64,000 nucleotides of DNA from Streptomyces sp. LX-29 (GTDB lineage: Bacteria > Actinomycetota > Actinomycetes > Streptomycetales > Streptomycetaceae), in the NCBI RefSeq assembly GCF_029541745.1, contig NZ_CP089746.1, positions 2,604,001-2,668,000 of the forward strand, read 5' to 3'. Under the pieces are notes generated by a model. It had not been told where the DNA came from. It searched no databases and saw only the letters and a list, made by a program, of their open reading frames with translations. Positions 8,579-18,368 of this stretch are shown in pieces. Within the stretch, counting starts at the first letter, position 1; every line of letters starts with the position of its first letter. The position numbers and the translations under genes are program-made.

Positions 8579-11500
8579 TCACTCCACGATGTGCCGGCCC
8601 TCCGGCTGGGCGCTGCACGAGGCCCGGAAGGCGCAGCGGGCGCAGTGGTCGCCGGTGCTGGGGGCGAAGCGCTCGTCCAGCACCCGGCCGGCGGCCGTGG
8701 CGAGGAGCTCGCCGACCCACTCTCCGGTCAGCGGCTCCTGGGCCTGCACCTTGGGCAGGCCCTCTCCGCCGTCCCTCTTGGCGGCCCCCTGGCGCAGCTG
8801 GACGAGCTCGGCGCCGCCCGGCTCCAACCTCGTCACTCCCGTGTCCTCCGCGCGGACCGTGCCCTCCGCGCGGACCTCGCCGTCCCCGGCGTCCCCGGGG
8901 ACCGTGCCCTCGGGGTGGACCCCGCCGTCCGCTCCGTCCGCTCCATCCGCGCGATCCCCGTCGACCGTGTCGACCGGGAAGAGGCCGTCGACGGCGCCCT
9001 CCCGCACGGCGAGCTGGTAGACGGCCAGCTGGGGGTGGCGGGCGACCGCGTCGCGCGAGACGGGCTGCTTGCCGGTCTTGAAGTCGACGACGTACGCGCG
9101 CCCCGCGCGGTCGGTCTCGACGCGGTCCATGCTGCCGCGGATGCGCACCTTGTAGTCGTCGGCATCCAGGGTGACGTCGAATCCGTGCTCGGTGGCGACG
9201 GGGGTGCGGCCGCCGCGCTCCATCACGTGCCAGTGCAGGAAGCGCTCCAGGGCGGCCCGCGCGTTCTCCTTCTCCTGACGCGACTTCCAGGGCGCGTCGA
9301 AGGCGAGCGCGTCCCACACCGAGTCCAGCCGCTCCATCAGCACGGAAAGGTCGGCCGGCGTCTGTCCGGAGGCCACCTCGTCGGCCAGTACGTGCACCAC
9401 GTTGCCGAAGCCCTGGGCGGCGGTGGCCGGCGCGTCCGCCTTGACCTCGCGGCCCAGGAACCACTGCAGGGAGCAGGTGTTCACCAGCTGATCGAGGGCG
9501 CTGCCGGACAGCGCCACCGGCCGCTCGGGGTCGCGCAGCGGCACCGCGCTGCGCGTCGGCTCCTCCAGGCCCCACCAGCGGTACGGGTGGGCCGCCGGCA
9601 CCAGCGGCTGCCCCTCGTCGTCGCGCAGCGCCGCCAGCCGGGCCAGCCGGAGCGCCGCGGCGTCGCGCAGCGCCTCCGACGCCTCGGGGTCGACGGTGGT
9701 CGCCCGCAGTTCGGCGACGAGCGCGGCCACCGACAGCGGGCGGCGCGGGCGGTGGGTGACGTCGACCGCCTCCACGCCCAACTCGCCCAGGAACCGGGAC
9801 GGCTGGTCCCCGTCCTCCGCGGCCGCCTTCACGGCGGTGACCACCAGGCGCTGCTTCGCGCGGGTCGCCGCCACGTAGAAGAGCCGCCGCTCCTCGGCCA
9901 GCAGCGCGCCCTGGGAGAGCGGTTCGGCCAGGCCGTCCCGCCCGATCCGGTCGGCCTCCAGCAGCGATCCGCGCCGCCGCAGATCCGGCCACAGGCCCTC
10001 CTGTACGCCCGCGACCACCACCAGCCGCCACTCCAGGCCCTTGGAGCGGTGCGCGGTCATCAGCCGCACGGCGTCAGGGCGCACCGCGCGACGGGTGAGC
10101 GTGTCGGCGGCGATGTCCTGCGCGTCGAGCTCTTCGAGGAAGTTGAGCGCGCCCCGGCCGCCGCTGCGCTGCTCCGCGCGGGCGGCGGTTTCGAACAGCG
10201 CGCACACCGCGTCGAGGTCGCGGTCGGCGTTGCGCCCCGCGGCCCCGCCCCGGCGGGCGGCCCGCTCCAGCCGGCCCGGCCAGGACGTGCCGTCCCACAG
10301 CGTCCACAGGGCCTCTTCCGCGGTCCCGCCGGCGGCCAGCAGCTGCCGCGCCGTGCGCAGCAGCTCACCCAGCTGCCGGGCGCCGCGCGCGTACGCGGAG
10401 TCGTGCGCGACCAGCCGCTCCGGCTCCGCGAGCGCCTGCGCCAACAGCTCGTCCGACGGCGGCGGCACGGCCTGTCCCGCGGCCCGCGCCTCCTCCCGCA
10501 GCGCCCGGCCCAACCGGCGGAGGTCGGTGGCGTCCATGCCGGCGAGGGGCGAGGCGAGGAGGGTCAGGGCGGTCTCGGTGCCGAGCCGGGCACCTCCCGG
10601 CGCGAAGTCGTCGCTCTGCTCGTCGCCGGGGGAAGCGGCCCGCCCCTCCGGGGCGTCGTCGCCTCCCGACGCGGGGTCGTGGGTGTCCTCTCCCGACGCG
10701 GGGTCGTGGGTGTCCTGGGTCCGCGCCTCCGGCGCGGGGGACTCGCCCGCCGGCCCGGCCCCCTCGCGCGAGGGGGCGCCCGTGGGGGTGTCGGTCAGGG
10801 CGGCGGTCGCGGCGGCGCGGAGGGCGGTCAGCAGGGGGGCCACGGCGGGTTCGTGGCGAAGCGGGATGTCGTCGCCGTCGATGTCGACGGGGACGCCGGC
10901 GGCGGTGAGGGCGCGACGGAGGGCGGGCAGGGAACGGGCGCCCGCGCGGACCAGGACGGCCATCTCACTCCAGGGCAGGCCGTCTTCGAGGTGGGCGCGG
11001 CGGAGCACGTCGGCGATGTTGTCGAGCTCGGCGCCGGCCGTCGGGTAGGTGTACACCTCGACGTGGCCCCCGGGGCGCTCGGCCGTCAGCTCCCGGTGGG
11101 CCCGCACCGCGTCCGCCGGGAGGCGGGTGAGGGGCATCCGGCGGGCGATGAGCCGGGTGGCGGCCAGGAGCGCCGCGCCGGAGCGGCGGCTGGTGCCGAG
11201 CACCTCGACCGGGGCCGGCTCCCCGTCGGTGCGCCGGAAGGAGTGCGGGAAGTCGAGGATGCCGTTCATGTCGGCACCGCGGAAGGCGTAGATCGACTGG
11301 TCGGGGTCGCCGAAGGCGACGAGGGTGCGGCCACCGCCCGCCAGCGCCCGCAGCAGCCGTGTCTGGGCCGCGTCCGTGTCCTGGTACTCGTCCACGAAGA
11401 CCGCGTCGTAGCGGCCGGCAAGCCGGCCGGCGACCTCGGGGCGCTCGGCCAGCAGCACCGCGCGGTGCACGAGTTCGGCGTAGTCGAGCACCCCCTGGGC

Positions 11501-12250
11501 GTCCAGCACGTCGAGGTACTCGGCGAGGAAGGCCGCCGCGGCGCGCCAGTCCGGCCGTCCGGTGCGGGCGGCGAAGGCGTCCAGCGCGTCGGGGCCGAGC
11601 CCCAGTTCGCGGCTGCGCGCGAGCACCGCGCGGACCTCGTCGGCGAAGCCGCGGGTGGTCAGGCAGGCGCGCAGCTCGTCCGGCCAGCGGACCGCGGCGC
11701 GCCCCTCGCGCTCCAGCTCGGTCTGGCCGGCGAGCAGCTCGCGGACGACGACGTCCTGCTCCGGGCCGGACAGCAGCCGCAGCGGATCGGCGAAGAGGTC
11801 GGCGTCCTGGTGGGCGCGGACCAGCGCATAGCAATAGGAGTGAAAAGTCGTGGCCTGGGGTGCGTGTGCGCCCCCCAGGCGCGCCGCCATCCGGTCCCGC
11901 AGCTCCACCGCCGCCTTCCGGCTGAAGGTGAGCACCAGGATCCGATCCGGGTCCACGCCCCGCCCGACGCGCGCCGCCACGGCCTCCACCAGCGTGGTCG
12001 TCTTGCCGGTGCCCGGCCCCGCCAGCACCAGCAGCGGTCCTCGGGTGTGCTCAACCACGGCGCGCTGCCGAGCGTCCAGGACAGGAGGAGTCGCCGGCTC
12101 CGGCGGGGTGCGCACCAAGCGGTACGGTCCCGAGGACGGCTCTCCCCCGCGCGGCTGCCCCATGGATCGCGATCGCGCGGACGACGGACGCGGCTGCCGT
12201 GTCTGCCGCGGTTGTCGTTGCCCCGCAAGGGACGAGGAGGAGGAGCTCAC
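8579..12250 (-). CDS. adnA: AdnA-like ATP-dependent helicase-nuclease subunit
   Basis: A UvrD/RecB-type protein of up to 1223 residues with Walker A AGPGTGKTTT near residue 77-86, a VFVDEYQDTD motif, and a C-terminal RecB-like nuclease (GSMDRVE...YVVDFKTGK...QLAVYQLAV). An isolated Cys (VNTCSL) before the nuclease core and the late CARCAFRASC form the spaced four-cysteine pattern of AddB-type 4Fe-4S nucleases. AdnA and AdnB make the heterodimeric double-strand-break resection motor of actinobacteria. GTG 12250 gives the full length; the Ser/Arg/Gln-rich first 29 residues are dispensable in appearance and ATG 12163 is an equally credible start. Adjacent to adnB in the same order as Rv3202c-Rv3201c. 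Confidence 0.9.
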   Translation of the reverse strand: MSSSSSSLAGQRQPRQTRQPRPSSARSRSMGQPRGGEPSSGPYRLVRTPPEPATPPVLDARQRAVVEHTRGPLLVLAGPGTGKTTTLVEAVAARVGRGVDPDRILVLTFSRKAAVELRDRMAARLGGAHAPQATTFHSYCYALVRAHQDADLFADPLRLLSGPEQDVVVRELLAGQTELEREGRAAVRWPDELRACLTTRGFADEVRAVLARSRELGLGPDALDAFAARTGRPDWRAAAAFLAEYLDVLDAQGVLDYAELVHRAVLLAERPEVAGRLAGRYDAVFVDEYQDTDAAQTRLLRALAGGGRTLVAFGDPDQSIYAFRGADMNGILDFPHSFRRTDGEPAPVEVLGTSRRSGAALLAATRLIARRMPLTRLPADAVRAHRELTAERPGGHVEVYTYPTAGAELDNIADVLRRAHLEDGLPWSEMAVLVRAGARSLPALRRALTAAGVPVDIDGDDIPLRHEPAVAPLLTALRAAATAALTDTPTGAPSREGAGPAGESPAPEARTQDTHDPASGEDTHDPASGGDDAPEGRAASPGDEQSDDFAPGGARLGTETALTLLASPLAGMDATDLRRLGRALREEARAAGQAVPPPSDELLAQALAEPERLVAHDSAYARGARQLGELLRTARQLLAAGGTAEEALWTLWDGTSWPGRLERAARRGGAAGRNADRDLDAVCALFETAARAEQRSGGRGALNFLEELDAQDIAADTLTRRAVRPDAVRLMTAHRSKGLEWRLVVVAGVQEGLWPDLRRRGSLLEADRIGRDGLAEPLSQGALLAEERRLFYVAATRAKQRLVVTAVKAAAEDGDQPSRFLGELGVEAVDVTHRPRRPLSVAALVAELRATTVDPEASEALRDAAALRLARLAALRDDEGQPLVPAAHPYRWWGLEEPTRSAVPLRDPERPVALSGSALDQLVNTCSLQWFLGREVKADAPATAAQGFGNVVHVLADEVASGQTPADLSVLMERLDSVWDALAFDAPWKSRQEKENARAALERFLHWHVMERGGRTPVATEHGFDVTLDADDYKVRIRGSMDRVETDRAGRAYVVDFKTGKQPVSRDAVARHPQLAVYQLAVREGAVDGLFPVDTVDGDRADGADGADGGVHPEGTVPGDAGDGEVRAEGTVRAEDTGVTRLEPGGAELVQLRQGAAKRDGGEGLPKVQAQEPLTGEWVGELLATAAGRVLDERFAPSTGDHCARCAFRASCSAQPEGRHIVE

Positions 12251-12663
12251 GTGGATCGCCGGTCCTGGTGGGTGTGCTGGGTGTGGTCGGGCGGACCCGC
12301 CTGCCGTACGGGGCGCACGGCACCCGCGCGCCGGGAGGTGGCCGGGCGGTGACGAGGGCCGGTGTGCCGTGGGCGCCTGGCGCGCCGCGAGCGGCGGAGG
12401 TCGCCCCCGACGCTACGCCAGGCGAGGCGTCTCGCGCATACGCCTCCCGACGTACGGCCGGCGACCTCCCGCGCCCCGGCGGAGGCGTCTCGCGCGTCCG
12501 AAGCGGTGGGAACGGGAGCCTCCAGCCGCTCGTCGGTGCCGGCGGCCCCTCCGCCGACGGCGTCCGGAAGCCCCAGCCCGTCCCGGTCGCGTCCGCTCGG
12601 CCGCCGATCCTCGGCGCGCGGGTCGCGCCCGGCACGCATGGGCGGGCCCGCTCGCGGAAGGTG
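12251..12663. other. 413-bp intergenic stretch, no gene recognised
   Basis: Between the end of the alkyltransferase-like gene and the start of adnA. Open frames on both strands here are Arg/Pro/Gly-rich with no recognisable domain and no good ribosome binding site. Presumably it holds the adnAB promoter, which I could not pinpoint. Confidence 0.5.
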
Positions 12664-13194
12664 TCAGGTGTGAGCGATGTCTCCGTCGTGCCCGTCGACC
12701 CCGTCGCGCCCCTGGTGCCGGCGGTCCGTCTCGGACGCCCCGTCCCAGCGCGCCCGGGCGAGGTCCACGCGCGGCAGGTGGCCTTCGGTGGAGCGGGCCG
12801 GTCCGCGCAGCGGGGTGCCCTCCTCGCGGTAGTGGGCGAGGGCGCGGAGCTCATGGCCGGGCAGCAGGGTGCCGTCCGCGCGGATCACACGCCACCAGGG
12901 GACGGCGCCCCCGTAGAGCGCCAGCACGCGGCCGACCTGGCGCGGGCCGCCCTCCTCCAGCCACTCGGCGATGTCGCCGTAGGTCATCACCCGCCCGCGC
13001 GGGATCAGCTCGACGACCTCCAGCACCCGCTCCGCGTACTCGGGCAGCTCCGCGCCGGGCGGCCCGTCGGTGCGGACGGGCCGGGCGCCGGCGGGCCGGT
13101 CCCGCCCCCCGTCCCGCGGCCGGCTCCGCGTCTCGTCCCGCGGACCCCTCCGGCCCCTGCTCTTCGGACTCCGGTCGTTGCTCTGCGGACTCAT
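12664..13194 (-). CDS. Alkyltransferase-like (ATL) MGMT-fold protein
   Basis: A 176-residue protein. After a basic, disordered first ~60 residues it has the MGMT DNA-binding fold: VVELIPRGRVMTYGDIAEW, then GGPRQVGRVLA (helix-turn-helix) and GAVPWWRVI. The alkyl-acceptor cysteine of MGMT (PCHRV) is replaced by Trp (PWWRV), as in ATL proteins, which bind O6-alkylguanine and mark it for nucleotide excision repair without repairing it. ATG 13194 is the chosen start; ATG 13203 is in frame three codons upstream. It sits beside the adnAB genes as the homologous gene (Rv3204) does in M. tuberculosis. Confidence 0.88.
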   Translation of the reverse strand: MSPQSNDRSPKSRGRRGPRDETRSRPRDGGRDRPAGARPVRTDGPPGAELPEYAERVLEVVELIPRGRVMTYGDIAEWLEEGGPRQVGRVLALYGGAVPWWRVIRADGTLLPGHELRALAHYREEGTPLRGPARSTEGHLPRVDLARARWDGASETDRRHQGRDGVDGHDGDIAHT

Positions 13195-13367
13195 CCGAAC
13201 CATCCTGCCGCACCCCACCGACACCACAGGCGACACCGGCCACAACCCGTCGCCGTGCGTGCACCAGACGACTACAGGGCGTACGATCCGAATTTCACGC
13301 CCCCGAAATGCACCCTGATGCCCACCTCCGCAGCCCGGGCGTGCCACCATCTTCCGGGCGGTGACTG

Positions 13368-16300
13368 GTGATACGAGATCGAGAAGAGACGGCCGAGCAG
13401 CAGGGTGCGCAACCTCCGGAGGAGGCCCGCGCCCCTGACGCGCTGCCGCGCTCCGACGCCCGGCGACCGGCCGAGGCGCTGGCTCCACGCCTCCCCGGCG
13501 CGGGCGAACACCGGCCCTCCACCGGGGACGCGGACCGCTCGCACGGCGCACACGACGCGGGCGCCGACCGCCCCACCGGCGCCGGCCCGTCGTCCCCCGC
13601 CAACCGACCGCCCGACCCGGATCGACCGCCCCACCCGGACGGACCGTCCAGCCCCGAGCGACCCTCCGACCCCGACCGGTCGTCCCGCGCCGACCACCCC
13701 GCGGGTGCCGACTCCTCGTCGCCCGCGCAGCACCCGACCACCGCGGCGGACCCGCCCGAGGCGGACCCCGCCCCCGGCGCGGACCGTGCGTCCGGGGCGG
13801 GCAGGAGCGGCGACGGAACCGAGCCGCCCGGCGTGGACCGGGTCTCCGGGGACGAGCCGCTGCTGCCCGCGCGGGTGCACCGCCCCTCCGACCTGCTGCG
13901 GCTGCTGCTCGGTATCCTCGGCATCGCGGCCGTCCTGGCCATCGCCGCGTTCGCCCACCGCACCACCCAGGGCCTGGAACAGGACATCGGCCAGAGCACC
14001 GACGACGCGCCCCGGCTGCTGATCGACTTCGCCGGCTTCTCGGCCAGCGTGGCGGTGCTCATCCTGCCGGTGGCCTTCGCCATCGAGCGGCTGATCAAAC
14101 GGGACGGGCTACGCATCGCGGACGGGGTGCTGGCCGCCGTGCTCGCGCACGGCGTCTCGCTCGCCACCGACCTGTGGGTGGCCGAGGGCGCCCCGCCGTC
14201 GATCCGTGAGGCGCTCACCCAGCAGTCGCCGGGCGGCACCCTCAGCGACCCCGTGCACGGCTATCTGGCGCCGGTCATCGCCTATATGACCGCGGTCGGC
14301 ATGGCCCGCAGGCCACGCTGGCGCGTCGCCATGTGGTGCGTCCTGCTGCTGGACGCGTTCGCCGTCCTGGTCGGCGGCTACACCACCCCGTTCTCCATCA
14401 TCATCACCGTCCTCATCGGCTGGACGGTGGCCTTCGGCACGCTCTACGCCGTCGGCTCGCCCAATGTGCGCCCCACCGGCCAGCACCTGCTGGCCGGGCT
14501 GCGGCGGGTCGGCTTCAACCCGGTCAGCGCGGCCCGCGCGGAGGACGTCCAGCCCCCGGCCGGCCAGGCCGACGAGCTGACCGGCGGGGCACGGGCGGGC
14601 ACCGGTCAGCCGGCCGCAGCCAACCAGGTGCCACCCCCCGAGCGCGGCCGCCGCTACCTCGTCACCCTGGAGGACGGCCCGCCGCTCGACGTCACCGTCG
14701 TCGACCGCGAACAGCAGGCGAAGGGCTTCTTCTGGCGGGTGTGGCAGCGACTGGCGCTGCGCAGCATCACCCAGCCGCGCGGGCTCCAGTCGCTGCGCGA
14801 AGCGCTCGAACAGGAGGCGCTGCTGGCGTACGCGGCCATCGCCGCCGGGGCCAACGCACCCAAGCTGATCGCCACCTCCGAGCTGGGCCCCGACGCCGTC
14901 ATGCTGGTGTACGAGCACACCGGCGGACGCCCCCTGAACTCGCTGCCCGACGAGGCGGTCACCGACGAGCTGCTGGCCGGCGCCTGGCACCAGGTCAGGG
15001 CGCTGCACTCGCGGCGCATCGCGCACCGCAGGCTCGACGGGGAAGCCCTGATGGTGGATCGTTCCGGCACGGTGATGCTCACCGACCTGCGGGGCGGCGA
15101 GATCGCGGCGGGCGATCTGGTGCTGCGCATGGACATCGCGCAGCTGCTGACCACGCTCGGGCTGCGGGTCGGCGCGGAGCGCTCGGTGGCCGCCGCGGTC
15201 GCCGTGCTCGGCCCGGACACCGTCGCCGACAGCCTGCCCCTTCTCCAGCCGCTGGCGCTCAACCGCTCCACCCGCGCGACGCTGCGGCAGCTCGCGCGGG
15301 AGCGCGCCGAGCGGGAGCGCGAGGCGGTGCTGGATGCCTCCCGCGCGGCCAAGGAAGCCAGAGAGGCCGAGAAGGCCGACCGCGCGGAGAAGGCGGCTCG
15401 CGCCGAACGGCCCGAGGCGGCCGAGGGCGCCGGGCGAGCCGAGCGGACGGAGAAGACCGAGAAGGCGGACCGCAAGGCGCTCAAGGCGGAGCGGCAGGCC
15501 GAGAAGGCCGAGCAGCAGGCCCAGAAGCGGGCCATAGACGAGGCGCTGGAGGAGGCGCGCGAGGAGGACCTGCTCTCCCAGATCCGGCAGCAGGTGCTGC
15601 TGATCCGCCCGCAGGCGCCCATAGAGCCGGTACGGCTGGAGCGCATCAAGCCGCGCACCCTGGTCAGCTTCGTGGCCGGCGCCTTCGCCGCGTACTTCCT
15701 GCTGTCCCAGTTCACCCACATCCAGCTGGGCACCGTGGTCGGCGGCGCCAACTACATCTGGGTGGTGATCGCGCTGCTCTTCTCCGCGCTCACCTATGTG
15801 GCCGCCGCGATCAGCCTGCTCGGCTTCGTCCCGGAGAAGGTGCCCTTCTGGCGCACCGTGCAGGCGCAGGTCGCCGCCTCGTTCGCCAAGCTGGTGGCGC
15901 CGGCCGCGGTGGGCGGCGTGGCGCTCAACGCCCGCTTCCTCCAGCGGGCAGGGGTGCGGCCGGGGCTGGCGGTGGCCAGCGTCGGCGCCTCGCAGCTGTT
16001 CGGTCTGGCCAGCCACATCATCCTGCTGATGACCTTCGGCTACATCACCGGCACCGAGCGCACCCCGGCGCTCTCCCCGTCCCGCACGGTGATCGCCGGG
16101 CTGCTGACGGCGGCGGTGCTGGCGCTGGTGGTGACCGCGATCCCGGCCCTGCGGAAGTTCGTCGCCACCCGGGTGCGGTCGCTGTTCGCCGGCGTCGTGC
16201 CGCGCATGCTGGACGTGCTCCAGCGCCCGCAGAAGCTGTTCGCCGGCATCGGCGGGATGCTGCTGCTGACAGCCGCGTTCGTGATGTGCCTGGACGCCTC

Positions 16301-16562
16301 GGTCCGGGCGTTCGGCGGCGAGCTGAGCTACGCCAGCATCGCGGTCGTCTTCCTCGCGGGCAACGCCCTGGGGTCGGCGGCGCCCACCCCCGGCGGCGTC
16401 GGCGCGGTCGAGGCCGCGCTGATCACTGGTCTGACCTTCGCCGGGCTCCCCTACGAGACGGCGACGCCGGCGGTGTTCCTGTTCCGGCTGATGACCTTCT
16501 GGCTGCCGGTGCTGCCCGGCTGGCTGTCCTTCACCCACCTCACCCGCAAGGAAGCGTTGTAG
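13368..16562 (+). CDS. Large membrane protein: pseudokinase plus UPF0104/LPG-synthase-TM flippase-like domain
   Basis: A 1064-residue protein with four parts. Residues 1-165 are disordered (Pro/Asp/Ser/Arg). Residues ~180-370 hold several membrane segments. Residues ~425-640 resemble an ABC1/RIO-type kinase fold but lack catalytic signatures: the loop reads HRRLDGEALMVD and the metal-binding DFG is replaced by TDLRGG. A charged Ala/Glu/Lys/Arg coiled coil (~650-745) leads to a C-terminal UPF0104/lysylphosphatidylglycerol-synthase transmembrane domain (~770-1060) with the NALGSAAPTPGGVGAVEA motif. UPF0104 domains are associated with lipid translocation at the membrane. Start GTG 13368; the substrate is unknown. 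It is transcribed towards, and ~106 bp from, the secreted peptidase gene. Confidence 0.85.
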   Translation: MIRDREETAEQQGAQPPEEARAPDALPRSDARRPAEALAPRLPGAGEHRPSTGDADRSHGAHDAGADRPTGAGPSSPANRPPDPDRPPHPDGPSSPERPSDPDRSSRADHPAGADSSSPAQHPTTAADPPEADPAPGADRASGAGRSGDGTEPPGVDRVSGDEPLLPARVHRPSDLLRLLLGILGIAAVLAIAAFAHRTTQGLEQDIGQSTDDAPRLLIDFAGFSASVAVLILPVAFAIERLIKRDGLRIADGVLAAVLAHGVSLATDLWVAEGAPPSIREALTQQSPGGTLSDPVHGYLAPVIAYMTAVGMARRPRWRVAMWCVLLLDAFAVLVGGYTTPFSIIITVLIGWTVAFGTLYAVGSPNVRPTGQHLLAGLRRVGFNPVSAARAEDVQPPAGQADELTGGARAGTGQPAAANQVPPPERGRRYLVTLEDGPPLDVTVVDREQQAKGFFWRVWQRLALRSITQPRGLQSLREALEQEALLAYAAIAAGANAPKLIATSELGPDAVMLVYEHTGGRPLNSLPDEAVTDELLAGAWHQVRALHSRRIAHRRLDGEALMVDRSGTVMLTDLRGGEIAAGDLVLRMDIAQLLTTLGLRVGAERSVAAAVAVLGPDTVADSLPLLQPLALNRSTRATLRQLARERAEREREAVLDASRAAKEAREAEKADRAEKAARAERPEAAEGAGRAERTEKTEKADRKALKAERQAEKAEQQAQKRAIDEALEEAREEDLLSQIRQQVLLIRPQAPIEPVRLERIKPRTLVSFVAGAFAAYFLLSQFTHIQLGTVVGGANYIWVVIALLFSALTYVAAAISLLGFVPEKVPFWRTVQAQVAASFAKLVAPAAVGGVALNARFLQRAGVRPGLAVASVGASQLFGLASHIILLMTFGYITGTERTPALSPSRTVIAGLLTAAVLALVVTAIPALRKFVATRVRSLFAGVVPRMLDVLQRPQKLFAGIGGMLLLTAAFVMCLDASVRAFGGELSYASIAVVFLAGNALGSAAPTPGGVGAVEAALITGLTFAGLPYETATPAVFLFRLMTFWLPVLPGWLSFTHLTRKEAL

Positions 16563-16668
16563 CGGCCCGCGCGGGCCGCCGTCGCCGCAACCGAGCGGCC
16601 CGCTGGTGCGTCCACCCCCTACGCCCCCCGTCTTCCATCCGACCAGCCCTGGTAAGGAAACACCCGAT

Positions 16669-18261
16669 ATGTCACGCTCCTCACGCACCATACGGACCAG
16701 GGCGCTGGTCTCCGCGGGCCTCGTGATCGCCCTCGCCGCGCTCACCGGCTGCAACGGCGACGACGGCGACAAGGACAAGAAGGGGGCGGGCTCGGGCTCC
16801 GACACCCCGTCGTCCTCGGGTCTCCCGGCCTCGCTCACCGGCCAGCAGCCGGCCTGGAAGAAGTGCGCCGCGCCCACCGCGGCGCAGGGCATCGGCGAGG
16901 CGCCGGGCGACGACTGGGAGTGCGCCACGCTCAAGGCCCCGCTGGACTACGCCAAGCCCGACGGCGAGACCATCGACCTGGCGTTGATCCGCGCCAAGGC
17001 CACCGACTCGAAGAAGCGCATCGGCTCGCTGGTGTTCAACTTCGGCGGCCCCGGCGGCTCCGGCGTCTCCTCGCTGCCCAGCTTCGCCCAGGACTACGAG
17101 AACCTGCGCACCCGCTACGACCTCGTGAGCTTCGACCCGCGCGGTGTGGGCGAGAGCGCCGGAGTGACCTGCCTGAGCGACAAGGAGCTCGACGCCTCCC
17201 TCCAGATCGACGGCACCCCCGACGACGACGCCGAGCTCAGGACGGCCCTGGCGGAGCGCGCCAAGTACGTCGCCGGCTGCAAGGAGAAGTCGGGCACGGT
17301 CCTGCCGTACGTGGACACCGTCAGCGCGGCCCGCGACATGGACCTGATGCGCGCGGTGCTCGGCGACAAGAAGCTGCACTACTTCGGCATCTCGTACGGC
17401 ACCGAACTCGGCGGCGTCTACGCGCACCTGTTCCCGAAGAACGTGGGCCACGCCGTGCTGGACGCGGTCGTCGACCCGACCGAGGACCCGGTGTCGGGCG
17501 CCCTGGGCCAGGTCGAGGGCTTCCAGCTGGCGCTGGACAACTACATGAAGGACTGCGCCAAGAAGGGCAAGATGTGCCCGACCGGCAAGGGTGGCGCGGA
17601 GGGCAACGCGAAGATCGCCTCGCTGCTCAAGGAGATCGACGCCAAGCCGCTGCCCACCCGGAGCGGCCGTGAGCTCACCGGCGACCAGGCACTGAACGGG
17701 ATCGCCGCCGCGCTCTACTCCGAGGAGGCGTGGGAGTTCCTGTCGATGGGCCTGACCGAGGCGTCGAAGCTGCACCGGGGCGACATGCTCCAGCTGCTGT
17801 CCGACTCGATGACGGGCCGCCACACCAGCGGGCGGTACAGCAACATCCAGGCCGCGAACACGGCCATCAACTGCGTGGACGACAAGCAGCGCTACACCGT
17901 CGAGGACGTGAAGGCGAAGCTGCCGGAGTTCCGCAAGGCCTCGCCGGTCTTCGGCGAGTTCCTCGCCTGGGGCATGCTGGGCTGCACCGACTGGCCGGTG
18001 AAGGGCACGACGGACGGCCCGGAGGTCTCCGCCAAGGGCGCGGCGCCCATCCTGGTCATCGGCAACACCGGCGACCCGGCGACCCCGTACGAGGGCGCGC
18101 GCAAGATGGCGCGGGAGCTGGGCGACGGCGTGGGCATCGAGCTCACCTTCAAGGGTGAGGGCCACGGCGCCTACAACAGCGGCAACGAGTGCATGACCAA
18201 GGTCGTCGACGGCTACCTGCTGGACGGGAAGGTGCCCGCGAAGGGCACCACCTGCTCCTGA
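16669..18261 (+). CDS. Secreted lipoprotein alpha/beta hydrolase, tripeptidyl aminopeptidase-like
   Basis: A 530-residue exported enzyme. It begins with a basic n-region, a hydrophobic stretch and a lipobox LAALTGC (lipidated Cys near residue 27), followed by a Gly/Ser/Asp/Lys linker. The catalytic domain shows FNFGGPGGSG (oxyanion loop), the nucleophile elbow GISYGT, a late Asp in IGNTGDPATPY and the catalytic His in GEGHGAY. This is the SlpD/SlpE and tripeptidyl aminopeptidase family of Streptomyces, which remove N-terminal peptides from extracellular proteins. The start is ATG 16669, preceded by GGTAAGGAA at 16651. A strong hairpin follows at 18282. Confidence 0.93.
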   Translation: MSRSSRTIRTRALVSAGLVIALAALTGCNGDDGDKDKKGAGSGSDTPSSSGLPASLTGQQPAWKKCAAPTAAQGIGEAPGDDWECATLKAPLDYAKPDGETIDLALIRAKATDSKKRIGSLVFNFGGPGGSGVSSLPSFAQDYENLRTRYDLVSFDPRGVGESAGVTCLSDKELDASLQIDGTPDDDAELRTALAERAKYVAGCKEKSGTVLPYVDTVSAARDMDLMRAVLGDKKLHYFGISYGTELGGVYAHLFPKNVGHAVLDAVVDPTEDPVSGALGQVEGFQLALDNYMKDCAKKGKMCPTGKGGAEGNAKIASLLKEIDAKPLPTRSGRELTGDQALNGIAAALYSEEAWEFLSMGLTEASKLHRGDMLQLLSDSMTGRHTSGRYSNIQAANTAINCVDDKQRYTVEDVKAKLPEFRKASPVFGEFLAWGMLGCTDWPVKGTTDGPEVSAKGAAPILVIGNTGDPATPYEGARKMARELGDGVGIELTFKGEGHGAYNSGNECMTKVVDGYLLDGKVPAKGTTCS

Positions 18262-18281
18262 CGGACCGATCGACGAACCGA

Positions 18282-18318
18282 CCGAGGGCCGGCCCCCCGT
18301 GTGGGGGCCGGCCCTCGG
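18282..18318 (+). terminator. Strong inverted-repeat terminator
   Basis: A near-perfect 17-bp G+C-rich stem (CCGAGGGCCGGCCCCC with its complement) around a short loop lies 20 bp after the peptidase stop and 50 bp from the moeZ stop, so it probably serves both converging transcripts. Confidence 0.85.
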
Positions 18319-18368
18319 CGTTCGTCCTGTCGCCCCGGGCGCGTCGACGCGTCCCGCGGGCCCCGGTG

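Noticed and set aside
2571..9020. Plus-strand open frame of 2149 codons
   Set aside because: Antisense to NudC, M20 peptidase and AdnB, whose motifs are unmistakable; the frame is open only because of extreme third-position G+C. Composition is Arg/Gly/Val-rich with no domain.
8510..12352. Plus-strand open frame of 1280 codons
   Set aside because: Antisense shadow of AdnA; no domain or ribosome binding site.
14109..16934. Minus-strand frame of 941 codons
   Set aside because: Antisense to the pseudokinase/flippase-like gene; low-complexity composition.
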